A stretch of 64,000 nt of DNA. Origin: an uncultured Chthonomonas sp. (lineage in GTDB: Bacteria; Armatimonadota; Chthonomonadetes; Chthonomonadales; CAJBBX01). The notes beneath the pieces were generated by a model. The model was given only the letters and a program-made list of their open reading frames with translations, searched no databases and was not told the origin of the DNA. The DNA lies in contig CAISJD010000049.1 in the NCBI GenBank assembly GCA_903885605.1, positions 62,001 through 126,000 on the forward strand. The letters run 5' to 3'. Each line of letters begins with the position of its first letter. Position 1 is the first letter of the stretch. Made by a program: the position numbers and the translations under genes. Below, in pieces: positions 8,485-17,690 of this stretch.

Positions 8485-9758
8485 TCGATCCGATGGTGCG
8501 CTTGGGGGTGATGGGGCTGGTGGTGGCGGCGATGCTCTGCGCTTCGATGGCCGAGGCGCGGCCTGCGGCGTGGGTCATCCGCGATGGGCGGTTCTATGTG
8601 GACGGGCGGCGCGTCTTCCTGAAGATCGCCAAGCCGCTCCGCAACTTCGCCCAGGCCGCCGAGTGCGACAAACTCATCGCCGACCTGCCAGTGCTGAAGG
8701 CGAAGCAGTACAGCGCCATTGAGATTAACTGCTACTGGCACCAGTTCGACCCGAACGGCGACGGCGCGCCCGATGCCTCGACGGCGCCCCTGCGGCGGCT
8801 GGTGGACGCCATCCACGCGGCGGGGATGTACCCCTGCATCTCGGTGGAGACCTACGGCGTGGGCGGCGGCGCATTGCCGGCCGGGTTCTGGCAGAAGCAC
8901 CCGGATGCCGTGGCCGTGAACGCGCAGGGCCACAAGGTGAACGACACCGAGTACGGCTTCGGCTCCATCGTTCCCACGATCCACTCGCCGGAATACCGCC
9001 GGGTCGTCCGCAAGTACATCCAGGCCATCACCCGAGCCGTAGATCACAAGAAGGCGCTCTGGTTCGAGACCACCGTCGAGCCGCAGTACATCGGCAACCA
9101 GCCCATCGACTACAGCGACCACGCTCGACGTGCGTACACAGCGTGGCTGAAGCGCGGCGGCCTTTCCGGTCCCGCCTTCCCCGATCGGCTTCCCGCGCCC
9201 GACGCCTTCGTGAAGGACCCCACCTGGAACCGGTTCCGGGCGGAGGCGCTGGCGGACTGGGTGAGCGAGGACGCCGCGGCGTTCCGGTCGGTGGCGGGCC
9301 CAGACGCCTACGTGGCCGCTGACTACCTGGAGACGGCCGGGCCGGAGATGGCGAACCGCAACGGCGACTCGCGCGTCTTCCTTGAGCGCCTTCGCGGCAT
9401 CAACGTAATCCAGGTCAACTGGCACTGGCACCTCGGCACGCGGCGCACCAACGAGGTGGCCTATCGGAACGTCCGTGAGGCGATGGCGAGGAACCACCAG
9501 AACTGGGCGATCGCGGAGCATATGACGCTCAACGGCTCGGACTTCCGGCCCGATGAGGCGCCCGCCCTGCTGCGAAGCACGCTACGCAACGGCACGGGGC
9601 TGGGCTGGGAGTTCCTGAATGCCGCGCCAAGCTCGGCCGACGCTTTCAGCATCTACAATGACGACTGGTCGCCCAAGCCCCTCATCGCCGAGGTGGACAA
9701 CCACTGGGCGGAGTGGATGCGCGAGGTTGAGGCGATGCCGGCGCCTGGCAAGCGATAG
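8481..9758 (+). CDS. Secreted clan GH-A-like glycoside hydrolase (GH42-type)
   Basis: 425 residues with an N-terminal signal peptide (MGLVVAAMLCASMAEA). The fold reads as a TIM barrel starting with RDGRFYVDGRRVFLKIAK. The strand-4 segment FETTVEPQYIG carries a candidate acid/base glutamate (E200; E196 is also near). The strand-7 segment AIAEHMTLNG carries a candidate nucleophile (E346). This two-glutamate arrangement is that of beta-galactosidase-like clan A enzymes acting on plant or microbial glycans outside the cell; the substrate is unknown. The ATG overlaps the stop of the broken ATPase gene by four bases. A second glycosidase gene follows 28 bases downstream, so the two probably form an operon. 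Confidence 0.72.
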   Translation: MIDPMVRLGVMGLVVAAMLCASMAEARPAAWVIRDGRFYVDGRRVFLKIAKPLRNFAQAAECDKLIADLPVLKAKQYSAIEINCYWHQFDPNGDGAPDASTAPLRRLVDAIHAAGMYPCISVETYGVGGGALPAGFWQKHPDAVAVNAQGHKVNDTEYGFGSIVPTIHSPEYRRVVRKYIQAITRAVDHKKALWFETTVEPQYIGNQPIDYSDHARRAYTAWLKRGGLSGPAFPDRLPAPDAFVKDPTWNRFRAEALADWVSEDAAAFRSVAGPDAYVAADYLETAGPEMANRNGDSRVFLERLRGINVIQVNWHWHLGTRRTNEVAYRNVREAMARNHQNWAIAEHMTLNGSDFRPDEAPALLRSTLRNGTGLGWEFLNAAPSSADAFSIYNDDWSPKPLIAEVDNHWAEWMREVEAMPAPGKR

Positions 9759-9786
9759 GGCGACAGCGCCCCTGGGGAGGTGCGGT

Positions 9787-12474
9787 ATGCGCGGTTGGGT
9801 CTGCTTTGCCCTCCTGGCGGCGGCGGCTGTGTGCGGCATGGCCCGCGCGGCCGCGCCGCCGAACGTGGTCGCCAACGGCGACTTCCAGCAGGTGGAGGCC
9901 GGCCGGCCCGTCGCCTGGGAGATGTCCGGCGACGCGCGCAGCGTGGCCCAGGCGCTGACCGTGGGCGCCGAAGGCGGACGCTCCTTCGCCCGGCTCACCT
10001 GCACGCGGTTCTTGCCTGAGGGACCTGCGAGCCACGCCATGGTCGCGCAGGTGGGCCACGTGCGCCTGGCTTCGGGCACGGCCTACGAGTTCTCCTGCCG
10101 GGCGCGGCAGCGGGGCATCCGGGGAAGCAGCATCTCGGTCGCCGTCAGCGATATGTCCGACTGGTCCAACTGCGGGCTCAACAAGAGCCTCCAGGTGGGC
10201 GGTGAATGGCGGGTATACCGCGTCGTCTTCCGCGCGCCTCGCTCCGTGGAGCGCTCCAGCCGTCTCCAGATCTGGTTCACGGAGACCGGCGCGCTGGACC
10301 TGGCCGATGTCTCCATCGTCGAGGCCGCCTCCACGGCCATCGCCTTCACCGACACGGTGCAGGGCGCGCGCGGCCACAACCTGCTGCCCAACGGCTCCTT
10401 CGAGGCCGGCGCCGCACGCTGGAGCTCCTACGGCGTGTCGGCCGGTTGGGGCAACATGGCGCACCTGCACGGAAGCGTCGTCCGCAGCCCCGAGCCCGGT
10501 CACCCGCACTACCTGCGCATCCCCATGGGCCCGGGGATCACGCCCCGGCTCGCGTTCGACTACTTTCGCCCGACCTCCGCGCCCCAGACGCGCCTCTACG
10601 CCTGCAGCATCGGCTGGATCCCCGTGACGGCCGGGGAGACCTACACCCTCTCGTGCGACATGCGCGCCACCGTGTCCGGGACGCCCGCGCGGCTCGGGTA
10701 CACGGGGCTCGATCCGTCCGGCTCGCAGTGGGACACCCGGCAGGAGAGCCGTCAGGTCCGGCTCACCACCGCCTGGGCGCGCCACACGTTCACATTCCAG
10801 GCCCAGAAGAGCCGCCTGTTCGTGCTGGCCGGTCCCGACCTGGCTCAGGACGATCGCGTTGATGTGGACGTGGACAACCTCCAGTTGGAGACCGGAAGGG
10901 AAGCCACTTCCTGGGCGCTGTTCGCGCCATCCCAGTTGGCGCTGGAGCCGACCCGGCCCATGGGCGTCTACACCGCAGGCGAGGCCGTGGCCCTGACCGC
11001 CAGGCTTGCCTCCGACGCACCCGGCGCTACGCGGCTCTCGCTCAAGGCGGTGGACGCCTTCGACCGCGTCACGGCGCTCCCGTCCATTGTGCTGAAGCCC
11101 GGCGCACCGCTACAGATCGCGCTACCCATGCTCGGGCCCGGCTGGTACAGGATCGACGCCACGTCGGCGGCGGGCGTCGCGCTGCTGACGCCTTCAGTGC
11201 GGATCGCCGTCGTGCCGCGCATCGGGAAGCAGGAGACGATCTTCGGCCTCAACCACGCCTTCCCGGACGCGACACTCATCGACCAGGCGAGCCTCTGCGG
11301 CGTTTCGTGGTACCGCGACTGGTCGCTGAAATGGGAGCACATCGAGCCGTCGCCGGGTTCGTACCGGTGGGACATCGCCGACGAGCAGATCGGCCGCGTC
11401 CTCCAGCGCGGCCCCAGGGTCATGGCGCTCCTGCCCCCGTTCCCTTCGGCCGAGTGGTCCTCCGAGGCGCCCGAGGCGCTCCGGAAGCCGGGCTACCCCG
11501 GCGAGCGGGCTCGGCAGGCCTACGCCCCGCGCGATCCAGCCCTGCTCGCCGACTTCGCGGGCCGTGCCGTGGAGCGGTACAGGGATCGGGTCCACGTCTG
11601 GGAGTTCTTGAACGAGCCGATCTACACCGACTACTCGCTGCCGCGTGAGGCATACAAGCCGGTTGACTACGTGACGCTGCTCAAGTCCGTGGCAGCCGCC
11701 GCCCGCCGAGCCGACCCGAAGTGCCGCATCATGGGCGGGGCCGGCGCGGGGCCGGGGGGCGTCACCAGCCAGATGATCGACGCGGGCCTGCTGGAGCAGA
11801 TCGACATCCTCAACCTGCACATCTACCCCGGAGCGCGGGCGCCGGAGGGCTTCATCGACGAGATGGACCAGATGCTGGCTGAGATGGACCGGCGCGGCGG
11901 GCGCAAGCCCATCTGGATCACCGAGTTCTCCTACTACGGCGCCGACGACCTGCCGCGCAAGCCCTTCGTGCCCACAGGCGGCGACTGGGCCGAGGAGCGC
12001 CTGCTCACCGATGAGCGCGAGTGCGCCGAGTACACCGTGCGCTTCGCGGCGGTCATGCTGGCTCGCGGCGTGGAGAAGGTCTTCATCCACTCGGGCTCCA
12101 GCGGCGCGGCGAACATGCCAGGCTTCGAGTGTTGCCTCTTCGGGCAGGGAGGCGCGCCCCGCAAGGCCGCCGCGGCAGTAGCGGTGATGGCATCGGCGCT
12201 GGGCCCGAAGCCGATCCCGCAGAGGATGCCCGCGCTACCCGAGGGGGTCTACGCCGCCGCCTTCGAGACCGGCGCTGCTTCGGTGGTGATGGCATGGGCC
12301 ACGCGTCCCGGCGCCGCAATCCAACTCCCGCCCGGCGTTCGGTGCATCAACATGGTGGGCGCCGCGGTCCTGAAGCGAACGCAAGCGCTCTCCGGCTCGC
12401 CCCTCTATCTGATCGGCAAGCCGGGCAAGTGCGCGGAGCTGGCCACGGCCATCGGGAAGGCGGCGGCCCGATGA
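9787..12474 (+). CDS. Secreted glycoside hydrolase with two CBM4/9-like domains
   Basis: 895 residues, with an ATG behind a GGGGAGG site. A signal peptide (FALLAAAAVCGMARA) is followed by two jelly-roll carbohydrate-binding modules: residues ~25-190 begin VVANGDFQQVEAG, and ~205-390 begin LLPNGSFEAG and end DVDNLQLETG. A beta-sandwich linker then leads into a clan GH-A TIM barrel of the GH39/GH5/GH51 type from ~480. The acid/base is E610 in WEFLNEP and the nucleophile E713 in IWITEFSYYG. The C-terminal ~130 residues form a small beta domain. It probably attacks an extracellular polysaccharide. The preceding glycosidase gene is 28 bases upstream, and the leftward permease gene ends 16 bases beyond its stop. 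Confidence 0.82.
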   Translation: MRGWVCFALLAAAAVCGMARAAAPPNVVANGDFQQVEAGRPVAWEMSGDARSVAQALTVGAEGGRSFARLTCTRFLPEGPASHAMVAQVGHVRLASGTAYEFSCRARQRGIRGSSISVAVSDMSDWSNCGLNKSLQVGGEWRVYRVVFRAPRSVERSSRLQIWFTETGALDLADVSIVEAASTAIAFTDTVQGARGHNLLPNGSFEAGAARWSSYGVSAGWGNMAHLHGSVVRSPEPGHPHYLRIPMGPGITPRLAFDYFRPTSAPQTRLYACSIGWIPVTAGETYTLSCDMRATVSGTPARLGYTGLDPSGSQWDTRQESRQVRLTTAWARHTFTFQAQKSRLFVLAGPDLAQDDRVDVDVDNLQLETGREATSWALFAPSQLALEPTRPMGVYTAGEAVALTARLASDAPGATRLSLKAVDAFDRVTALPSIVLKPGAPLQIALPMLGPGWYRIDATSAAGVALLTPSVRIAVVPRIGKQETIFGLNHAFPDATLIDQASLCGVSWYRDWSLKWEHIEPSPGSYRWDIADEQIGRVLQRGPRVMALLPPFPSAEWSSEAPEALRKPGYPGERARQAYAPRDPALLADFAGRAVERYRDRVHVWEFLNEPIYTDYSLPREAYKPVDYVTLLKSVAAAARRADPKCRIMGGAGAGPGGVTSQMIDAGLLEQIDILNLHIYPGARAPEGFIDEMDQMLAEMDRRGGRKPIWITEFSYYGADDLPRKPFVPTGGDWAEERLLTDERECAEYTVRFAAVMLARGVEKVFIHSGSSGAANMPGFECCLFGQGGAPRKAAAAVAVMASALGPKPIPQRMPALPEGVYAAAFETGAASVVMAWATRPGAAIQLPPGVRCINMVGAAVLKRTQALSGSPLYLIGKPGKCAELATAIGKAAAR

Positions 12475-12490
12475 GCGGGCGAGGCCTGCT

Positions 12491-14266
12491 TCAGTGGTCC
12501 CAGTGCAGGCGGATGCGGCGCCTCCCGTCGTGCATGTCGCATCGCACGCGGTCCGCCTGCCTGCGCACCAGGTAGCCGGCAATGGCCGCGAAGTCCGGCT
12601 CGGCGTCCAGGCTGAGCATGGCGTGCGGCGCCGTACCGGGTAGCGCGACCTCGGGGCCGTCGTACTCGAAGTCGATGTCCAGGTTCATCTCGTCGAAGCG
12701 GGCCGAGACCGTGGCCTGCCCGGCGCCGGACTGCATCGACTGATCCATCAACTCGGAGAGTGCGCCGCCGGCCCTATGTATCACCTCTGCCCGAGCGCCC
12801 CAGGCCTTGCCCTGCTCCTCCATGAACACCCAGACGGCGGCGGCCGCATCCGGTCCCGAATGGAGCTCCAGCCGAGCCGACCGGGCAACGCCCAGCCGGA
12901 GGAGCAGGTTCAGGACAATGGCGCTGATCGTCGCGGCGGTAAGGATCGACGTGAAGACCGGCTGGAGCCACCCCGGCAGGTCACGGAACGCGCCGGGCAG
13001 GAACCCCGCACCCAGGCCGGCGGCGAAGGAGAGGCCCACCACGAACGTGCGCCGGACATCCATCATCCGCGACATGATGATCTGGAGGCCCGCCACGATC
13101 ATGAAGCTGACGCAGAACAGGAGCTGCGCGCCCATCACCGGCGCCGGCATGATGGCGAAGGCCGCCGCCAGCTTCGGGCAGCAGGAGAGCAGCACGCAGA
13201 TGCCGCCGACGTAGGCCGCCACGCGCCTGCTGGCGACCCCGGTCGCCACGGAGAGGCCCACGTTGGCCGAGTAGCTCGCAGGCCCGTAGCCGCCCAGCGC
13301 CCCGCCCAGGAAGGTCGACGCCGCGTCGGCCAGGATGCCGCCCCGGACCGTGACCATGTCCGGCCGCTTCCAGCCGGCGTCGTTGATCCGCTGGCAGGTG
13401 GTGATGTCGCCGATGTTCTTCAGCATCGAGCAGGTGATGGCGATGGCGAACGGCAGGAGCAGGTCCGCGCTGAAGCTCCACGAGAGGCCCGGCATTACCG
13501 GCAGGGCCGCGAAGGGAGCCCGTGCCACCTCGCGCAGATGGTCCGCGCCCAGGAGGCCCGCCGCCCCGGCGCAGGCGAAACCGACGGCGATCCCGATGAG
13601 GATGCTGTACCGGCGCAGCGATCCGCGGCTCCAGACGTTGGTCCCCACCATGGCGCAGAGGGCCGCCAGTCCCACCAGAAGGTGCCCGACCTGCAGCGGC
13701 GAGCCGCCGGAGGCCGCCGCTCCGGACTGCACGCCGAGCAGGTTCGCCAGGGCCGATGGCACCACGGCGATCCCGACCATGGAAACCACCACTCCGGTCA
13801 CCTCCACCGGGAACACCGCCCGCAGGCGGTACATCACCGGCGCCATGAGGCCCTCGAACGCTCCGGCCAGCGCCGTCATGCCGAAGACCAGCGACAGCCC
13901 GCCCTTGCTCCCCACCAGCAGGCAGGCGGGAAGGAACGAGGGGTCGGGGCCTTCGGGACAGAGGAAGCCCGAGCCCAGGGGTCCGCGCCGCACCGCCTGG
14001 AGCAGCGTGCCGATGCCGGCCGCCAGCATTGAGGCCCGGACCAGGCCCTCGGTCTGGCCGTGGCTCAGGCCGATCGCCCGCCCGAGCAGCACCGGGAAGG
14101 TCATGCCCACGGCGATGATGATGACGTGTTGCACCGCCACCGTCAGGCAGAGCCACGGCGGCGGCGCTTCGTCCACATCGTACGTCAGGTTCGCAGGCTT
14201 CGCCCTGCGGGCGTCGGCGGGCGGCATCGGCGGGACGGTCCCTCGCGGGTTCAGAGCGTGATCCAC
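12491..14266 (-). CDS. NCS2 xanthine/uracil permease family transporter with C-terminal extension
   Basis: 591 residues, a polytopic inner-membrane nucleobase:cation symporter. VAVQHVIIIAVGMTFPVLLG, the GDITTCQRIN motif and GGYGPASYSANVGL match the NCS2 permease core with ~12-14 membrane segments up to about residue 460. Residues ~475-591 form a soluble tail: AVWVFMEEQGKAWGARAEV, ELMDQSMQSG, RFDEMNLDIDFEYDG. Its ARFDEMNLDIDFEY part resembles a degenerate histidine-kinase-type ATPase fold, an extension known from some NCS2 proteins. The GTG start overlaps the oxidoreductase gene by 16 bases; ATG at 14227 is an alternative. The substrate is not predictable. Confidence 0.82.
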   Translation of the reverse strand: MDHALNPRGTVPPMPPADARRAKPANLTYDVDEAPPPWLCLTVAVQHVIIIAVGMTFPVLLGRAIGLSHGQTEGLVRASMLAAGIGTLLQAVRRGPLGSGFLCPEGPDPSFLPACLLVGSKGGLSLVFGMTALAGAFEGLMAPVMYRLRAVFPVEVTGVVVSMVGIAVVPSALANLLGVQSGAAASGGSPLQVGHLLVGLAALCAMVGTNVWSRGSLRRYSILIGIAVGFACAGAAGLLGADHLREVARAPFAALPVMPGLSWSFSADLLLPFAIAITCSMLKNIGDITTCQRINDAGWKRPDMVTVRGGILADAASTFLGGALGGYGPASYSANVGLSVATGVASRRVAAYVGGICVLLSCCPKLAAAFAIMPAPVMGAQLLFCVSFMIVAGLQIIMSRMMDVRRTFVVGLSFAAGLGAGFLPGAFRDLPGWLQPVFTSILTAATISAIVLNLLLRLGVARSARLELHSGPDAAAAVWVFMEEQGKAWGARAEVIHRAGGALSELMDQSMQSGAGQATVSARFDEMNLDIDFEYDGPEVALPGTAPHAMLSLDAEPDFAAIAGYLVRRQADRVRCDMHDGRRRIRLHWDH

Positions 14267-15096
14267 TCCCCGCCGGCGGCCAGCGAGCGGTTGGCCGCTT
14301 CAAGCGCCTTCACCAGCATGACGGCCTCGCCGATCTCCATGGGCGCCTCGCCCGTGCGGCAGAACTCCACGCACCGGGCGATGAGGTTGGCGTAGAAGCC
14401 GTCGAAGTTCGTCACGGTACGGGCCAGGTAGGCGTTGCCCACGCGCACGCCAAAGTTCCAGCCGAAGAGGTCCCACTCATTGGCCGCCGTGGTCACCGCC
14501 ACCTGCGCCCGCCGGCCGCCGCCGAAGTCCAGCGTGACGCAGCGCGCCGTGGCGGTCCCGGTGTCGATGACGCGCCGCACGCCGGAGCCCATGATCCGCA
14601 GCACGGGCGAGAGCGTGTGGCAGGCGTAGAGGTCCCAGGAGGCGAGCCCGCGCGAGTAGCACTCGGCGACGGCCTGGCCCTCGATCTGCGGCCAGACCTC
14701 CTCAAGCTCCACAGAGAAGCGGAGGGAGGACGAGGAGAAGATGGGCGTGCCGTGCTTGGCGGCGCAGGCGACGATGGCCTCGGCATCGGCCGCCGTGGGC
14801 GCGAGGAACTTGTCGATGACGGTGGGCTTGCCGGCGGGCAGGACCTGCTCGGCCAGCTCGAGGTGGGTGGTGACGTCGTCCGGGGCCAGCACGAAGACCG
14901 CGTCGGCGGCATCCACGGCGTCGGCCAGGGAGGCGCAGCGGGGCACGCCGTTCTTCTCGCACCAGTCGTCGCCGGTGGGATGGGTCTCGTAGGCGGCCAC
15001 CAGGTCGGCATCAGCGGCATGGTTGGCCCGGAGCAGGCTCAGGAACTTGTCGGCGTGGAAGTTGTTCAGGTGGTGGTCGATGAACGCGATGCGCAC
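14251..15096 (-). CDS. Gfo/Idh/MocA-like NAD(P)-dependent oxidoreductase
   Basis: 281 residues from a GTG at 15096 with GGAGG six bases upstream. The N-terminal Rossmann-type half reads IAFIDHHLNNFHADKFLSLL, then DAVFVLAPDDVTTHLELAEQ and GKPTVIDKFLAP, the usual Gfo/Idh/MocA order in which the lysine of IDKF/EKP sits near the nicotinamide. The C-terminal half is the alpha/beta substrate domain (ASWDLYACHTLSPVLRIMG). The dinucleotide-binding glycine motif is not canonical (FIDHH instead of GxGxxG), which is odd. Family members oxidise or reduce sugars and cyclitols. It overlaps the permease gene, so it may act on an imported compound. Confidence 0.75.
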   Translation of the reverse strand: MRIAFIDHHLNNFHADKFLSLLRANHAADADLVAAYETHPTGDDWCEKNGVPRCASLADAVDAADAVFVLAPDDVTTHLELAEQVLPAGKPTVIDKFLAPTAADAEAIVACAAKHGTPIFSSSSLRFSVELEEVWPQIEGQAVAECYSRGLASWDLYACHTLSPVLRIMGSGVRRVIDTGTATARCVTLDFGGGRRAQVAVTTAANEWDLFGWNFGVRVGNAYLARTVTNFDGFYANLIARCVEFCRTGEAPMEIGEAVMLVKALEAANRSLAAGGEWITL

Positions 15097-15182
15097 GGTG
15101 GGCCTCCTTGGGTGGTTGCGGCGCAGCGGCGCCGACATCACATTCGGCGCGGAGGCCCCGTCCTCCTGCCCCAGCCGCCCGT

Positions 15183-15308
15183 CTACCGCAAGAGCCGCTC
15201 GACAAGCCGCCAGACGCCCCAGGCGGCCAGCACGCCCAGCGCGATCACGGCCGTTTGGGCGAGCGTCAACACCAGCAGCGTGGTCAGCTTATCCTTGCCT
15301 TCGCCCAT
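15183..15308 (-). CDS. Single-pass small membrane protein, 41 residues
   Basis: A 41-residue frame starting at ATG 15308 behind a G-rich GGGGGTG site. A short polar N-terminus (MGEGKDKL) is followed by one hydrophobic helix (VLTLAQTAVIALGVLAAWGVW) and a basic end RLVERLLR. It precedes the oxidoreductase gene by 86 bases in the same direction, with a TATAAT -10 upstream. It could be a small membrane regulator or transporter subunit for the downstream permease, but there is no homology to support a function. Confidence 0.42.
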   Translation of the reverse strand: MGEGKDKLTTLLVLTLAQTAVIALGVLAAWGVWRLVERLLR

Positions 15309-15673
15309 GGCGCACCCCCCGCAAGAAGCCGGGCAGCGCGGCGCCGCCCGTCCGTTGGGCGACATTATACGGGTCTATCGTGAACGCATCGTGAGAGAGG
15401 CGCCGGCGGGCCATGGCGCCAACAAGGAGAACAAGGCCAAGTGGTTCAGTCCGGCGTCCGTGCAGGCCCGTGCCATCGTGGAACACACACGGACCCGCAC
15501 CGGCTACGGCAACGCCGGGTCGGCCATTCCGAGCGCGGCCACTGGCGGCTCATGGTCCTGAGATCAACAGCAGACACCACGTCGGAACCGAGTTGCCATC
15601 GATCACCGTCCCGGAGGCGGTGGTCAGCACAGGGCGTGTCGCTTTGCCGGTCCCGGCGGACGCCGCTTCCCAC
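15309..15673. other. Intergenic region with a minus-strand promoter element
   Basis: 365 bases between two leftward genes. The only clear signal is the TATAAT at 15364-15369. I see no convincing gene, tRNA or terminator. A rightward open frame passes through (GANKENKAKWFSPASVQA) but has no credible start here. Confidence 0.4.
15364..15369 (-). promoter_or_regulatory. Consensus -10 box upstream of the small membrane protein/oxidoreductase/permease genes
   Basis: A perfect TATAAT on the minus strand, about 56 bases before the 41-residue membrane protein's ATG. No strong -35 hexamer is present at the right distance. It is the best candidate promoter for the leftward set ending with the NCS2 permease. 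Confidence 0.4.
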
Positions 15674-17635
15674 CTAGCCGTACGGCCAGAAGATGAAGCT
15701 CTTGGCCCCGGTGAAAATGCTCACCAGCATCCAGAGGCTGCCCACGGCGCAATCCCCCAGCACGATGCCCATGAAGACCGGCAGGGCGCTCCGGTAGGCG
15801 CGGAGGCCGCCGGCCTTGAGCAGGCTCGCCTTGCAGATGAGCGCGATGAGCAGCGAGAACCACATGAGCGACATGCTCCAGCCGCTGGAGATGGCGTACC
15901 CCACCGGGTGGAGCGGGAAGCGCGCCATGGAGAGCCGTAGCGCTCCCAGCACGGCCGTCACCAGGAAGCCCACGCCCACGGCCGCTGTGCCCGTGGAGCG
16001 CTCGGACGGGGTGACGCCGGCCGTCATCATGTTCGAGACGATCTCGTACGGCTCGCGGCCGAAGATGGTGCTGACGAAGGGCGGGTCGGCCTTGGACGCG
16101 GCACCCCACGCGTAGTGTAGGCTGATGTTGGTCAGGAACCCGCTCAGCGCGCCGATGAAGACGGCGGCCACCAGCGCCCAGAACATGCCGCGCATGCCGA
16201 CGCCCGACCGCTCGCCGGCAAAGAGGCCCTCCATCTGCGTCGGCATCGGATGGGCACGGTAGCCGCGGTTGAAGCTGTGCAGCGGCACAAAGGCGGCCAT
16301 GTCGGTCTGGCGCAGGGCGTCGGTGCCGAAGAAGAGCGTCAGCACCCGCATGGGCGCGTCGCCGCCGGGGTCGTGCGCGGGCGAGCCCACCTCGGCGCGG
16401 ATGCGCGCGGCCGCTACGGCAATCAGCAGGTACCCCGCCAGCACGAAGAGGTTCACCCACCAGGCCATGCCGATGGCGTTGAAGAAGGCGAAGACCGCCG
16501 CGCCGGAGAGCAGGAAGCCGCCCCAGGCCATGCGCGGCGAGAGCGCCTCGCGCCAGTCGGGAGGCGTGCCGGTCACCACGGCGCGCAGGCTCTCGACCAG
16601 CGCCCGGCGGCCCGTGTAGAGCGTGGTCAGGGCGATGGCCGCGAAGCCTCCGGCCGTCTGCTCCAGTACGAACGGGAAGCGCGGTATGTCGGTGTAGCCG
16701 TAGGCGGCCGCCACCACCGGCTGCAGCTTCCAGACCCAGAAGAAGACTGCGCAGGAGAGGAGCAGGTCCATCGGAAGCATCACGCCGAGGCCCACGATCC
16801 AGGGGTAGAAGGCCAGCGGCAGCCATCCGATGGAGTTCCAGGGCGGCTGGGTCAGGTACGGGTCAAGCGTCTGGAAGCGCGGGAATGGCTCGGGGATGGC
16901 AGGCCAGAGGCTATGCGCTCCGTACCACATGTCCAGCACCGCGGTGATGCCGAAGCCGAGCCAGAAGATGCGGCTGGTGAAGAGCGGCACGCGGGGCTGC
17001 ACCAGGTCCATGGGCAGCTGCGCCAGCGGGAAGGCCAGCCGCTCGTTCTCCATCCAGGTCTTGCGGAAGAGCACGTTCAGGCAGAACATGCCGTAGGAGA
17101 GCACGGTCAGGAAGCAGGTCCAGATGGCCACGGGCCGGGCCCAGACGCTCAGGGCGCGCTGGTTCCAGAGGCTCGCATTGCCCACGTAGTAGTTGCTGAC
17201 GGCGTCGGCGTCGGTGACGAAGAGCCAGCCGGGCAGCTTGGCGACGATCTGGGTGTCCCACCGGTTGGCCGCATTGGCGAAGCGCGCCGGGTAGGACCAG
17301 ATGGGGACCATTACCTCCACGATATCGTGCGAGGAGACCACGGCGGCCATGAGCGCCATGAAGTAGACCAGGAGCAGCTCGGAGGGGCTCATCTGTCGCC
17401 CCGGGAAGCGCCGCGCCACCAGCGCGTTGAGGCCCACAAGGCAGAGCAGCACGAAGAGGACGTGGGGGTAAAGCGAAACGGTGGAGGGCTGGCCGGCGTA
17501 GCGGATCGTCTCCACCGAGATGTTCCACCAGCCCATCACAGGCCCCAGCAACGCTCCCAGCAGCACGGCGCGGAGCGTGAGGCCGGACGAGCGGCGGCGT
17601 GGCGGGGTCGTGGGTTCGGGCGTATGGTCGGTCAT
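15674..17635 (-). CDS. Polytopic DUF6785/DUF6784-like membrane protein
   Basis: 653 residues from an ATG at 17635 with GGAGAGG upstream. There are about 14 hydrophobic segments, beginning AVLLGALLGPVMGWWNIS. Conserved landmarks shared with the next gene are ENERLAFPLAQLP, the AHPMPTQMEG motif, FPLHPVGYAIS and LPVFMGIVLGDCAVGSLW. Proteins of this type are annotated with paired domains DUF6785 and DUF6784; as far as I know their function is not established. A transporter or oligosaccharide-handling role is a guess from size, topology and neighbouring glycosidases. It lies 55 bases downstream of its paralogue in the same direction, probably one operon. Confidence 0.75.
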   Translation of the reverse strand: MTDHTPEPTTPPRRRSSGLTLRAVLLGALLGPVMGWWNISVETIRYAGQPSTVSLYPHVLFVLLCLVGLNALVARRFPGRQMSPSELLLVYFMALMAAVVSSHDIVEVMVPIWSYPARFANAANRWDTQIVAKLPGWLFVTDADAVSNYYVGNASLWNQRALSVWARPVAIWTCFLTVLSYGMFCLNVLFRKTWMENERLAFPLAQLPMDLVQPRVPLFTSRIFWLGFGITAVLDMWYGAHSLWPAIPEPFPRFQTLDPYLTQPPWNSIGWLPLAFYPWIVGLGVMLPMDLLLSCAVFFWVWKLQPVVAAAYGYTDIPRFPFVLEQTAGGFAAIALTTLYTGRRALVESLRAVVTGTPPDWREALSPRMAWGGFLLSGAAVFAFFNAIGMAWWVNLFVLAGYLLIAVAAARIRAEVGSPAHDPGGDAPMRVLTLFFGTDALRQTDMAAFVPLHSFNRGYRAHPMPTQMEGLFAGERSGVGMRGMFWALVAAVFIGALSGFLTNISLHYAWGAASKADPPFVSTIFGREPYEIVSNMMTAGVTPSERSTGTAAVGVGFLVTAVLGALRLSMARFPLHPVGYAISSGWSMSLMWFSLLIALICKASLLKAGGLRAYRSALPVFMGIVLGDCAVGSLWMLVSIFTGAKSFIFWPYG

Positions 17636-17690
17636 GGAGCCTCTCCAAGCAGGGGCGAACCGCGCAACCCTGAGCCTTGAGTGTACTCCG

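Noticed and set aside
8346-9521. A 391-codon minus-strand open frame
   Set aside because: Antisense to the secreted glycosidase gene; no recognisable features.
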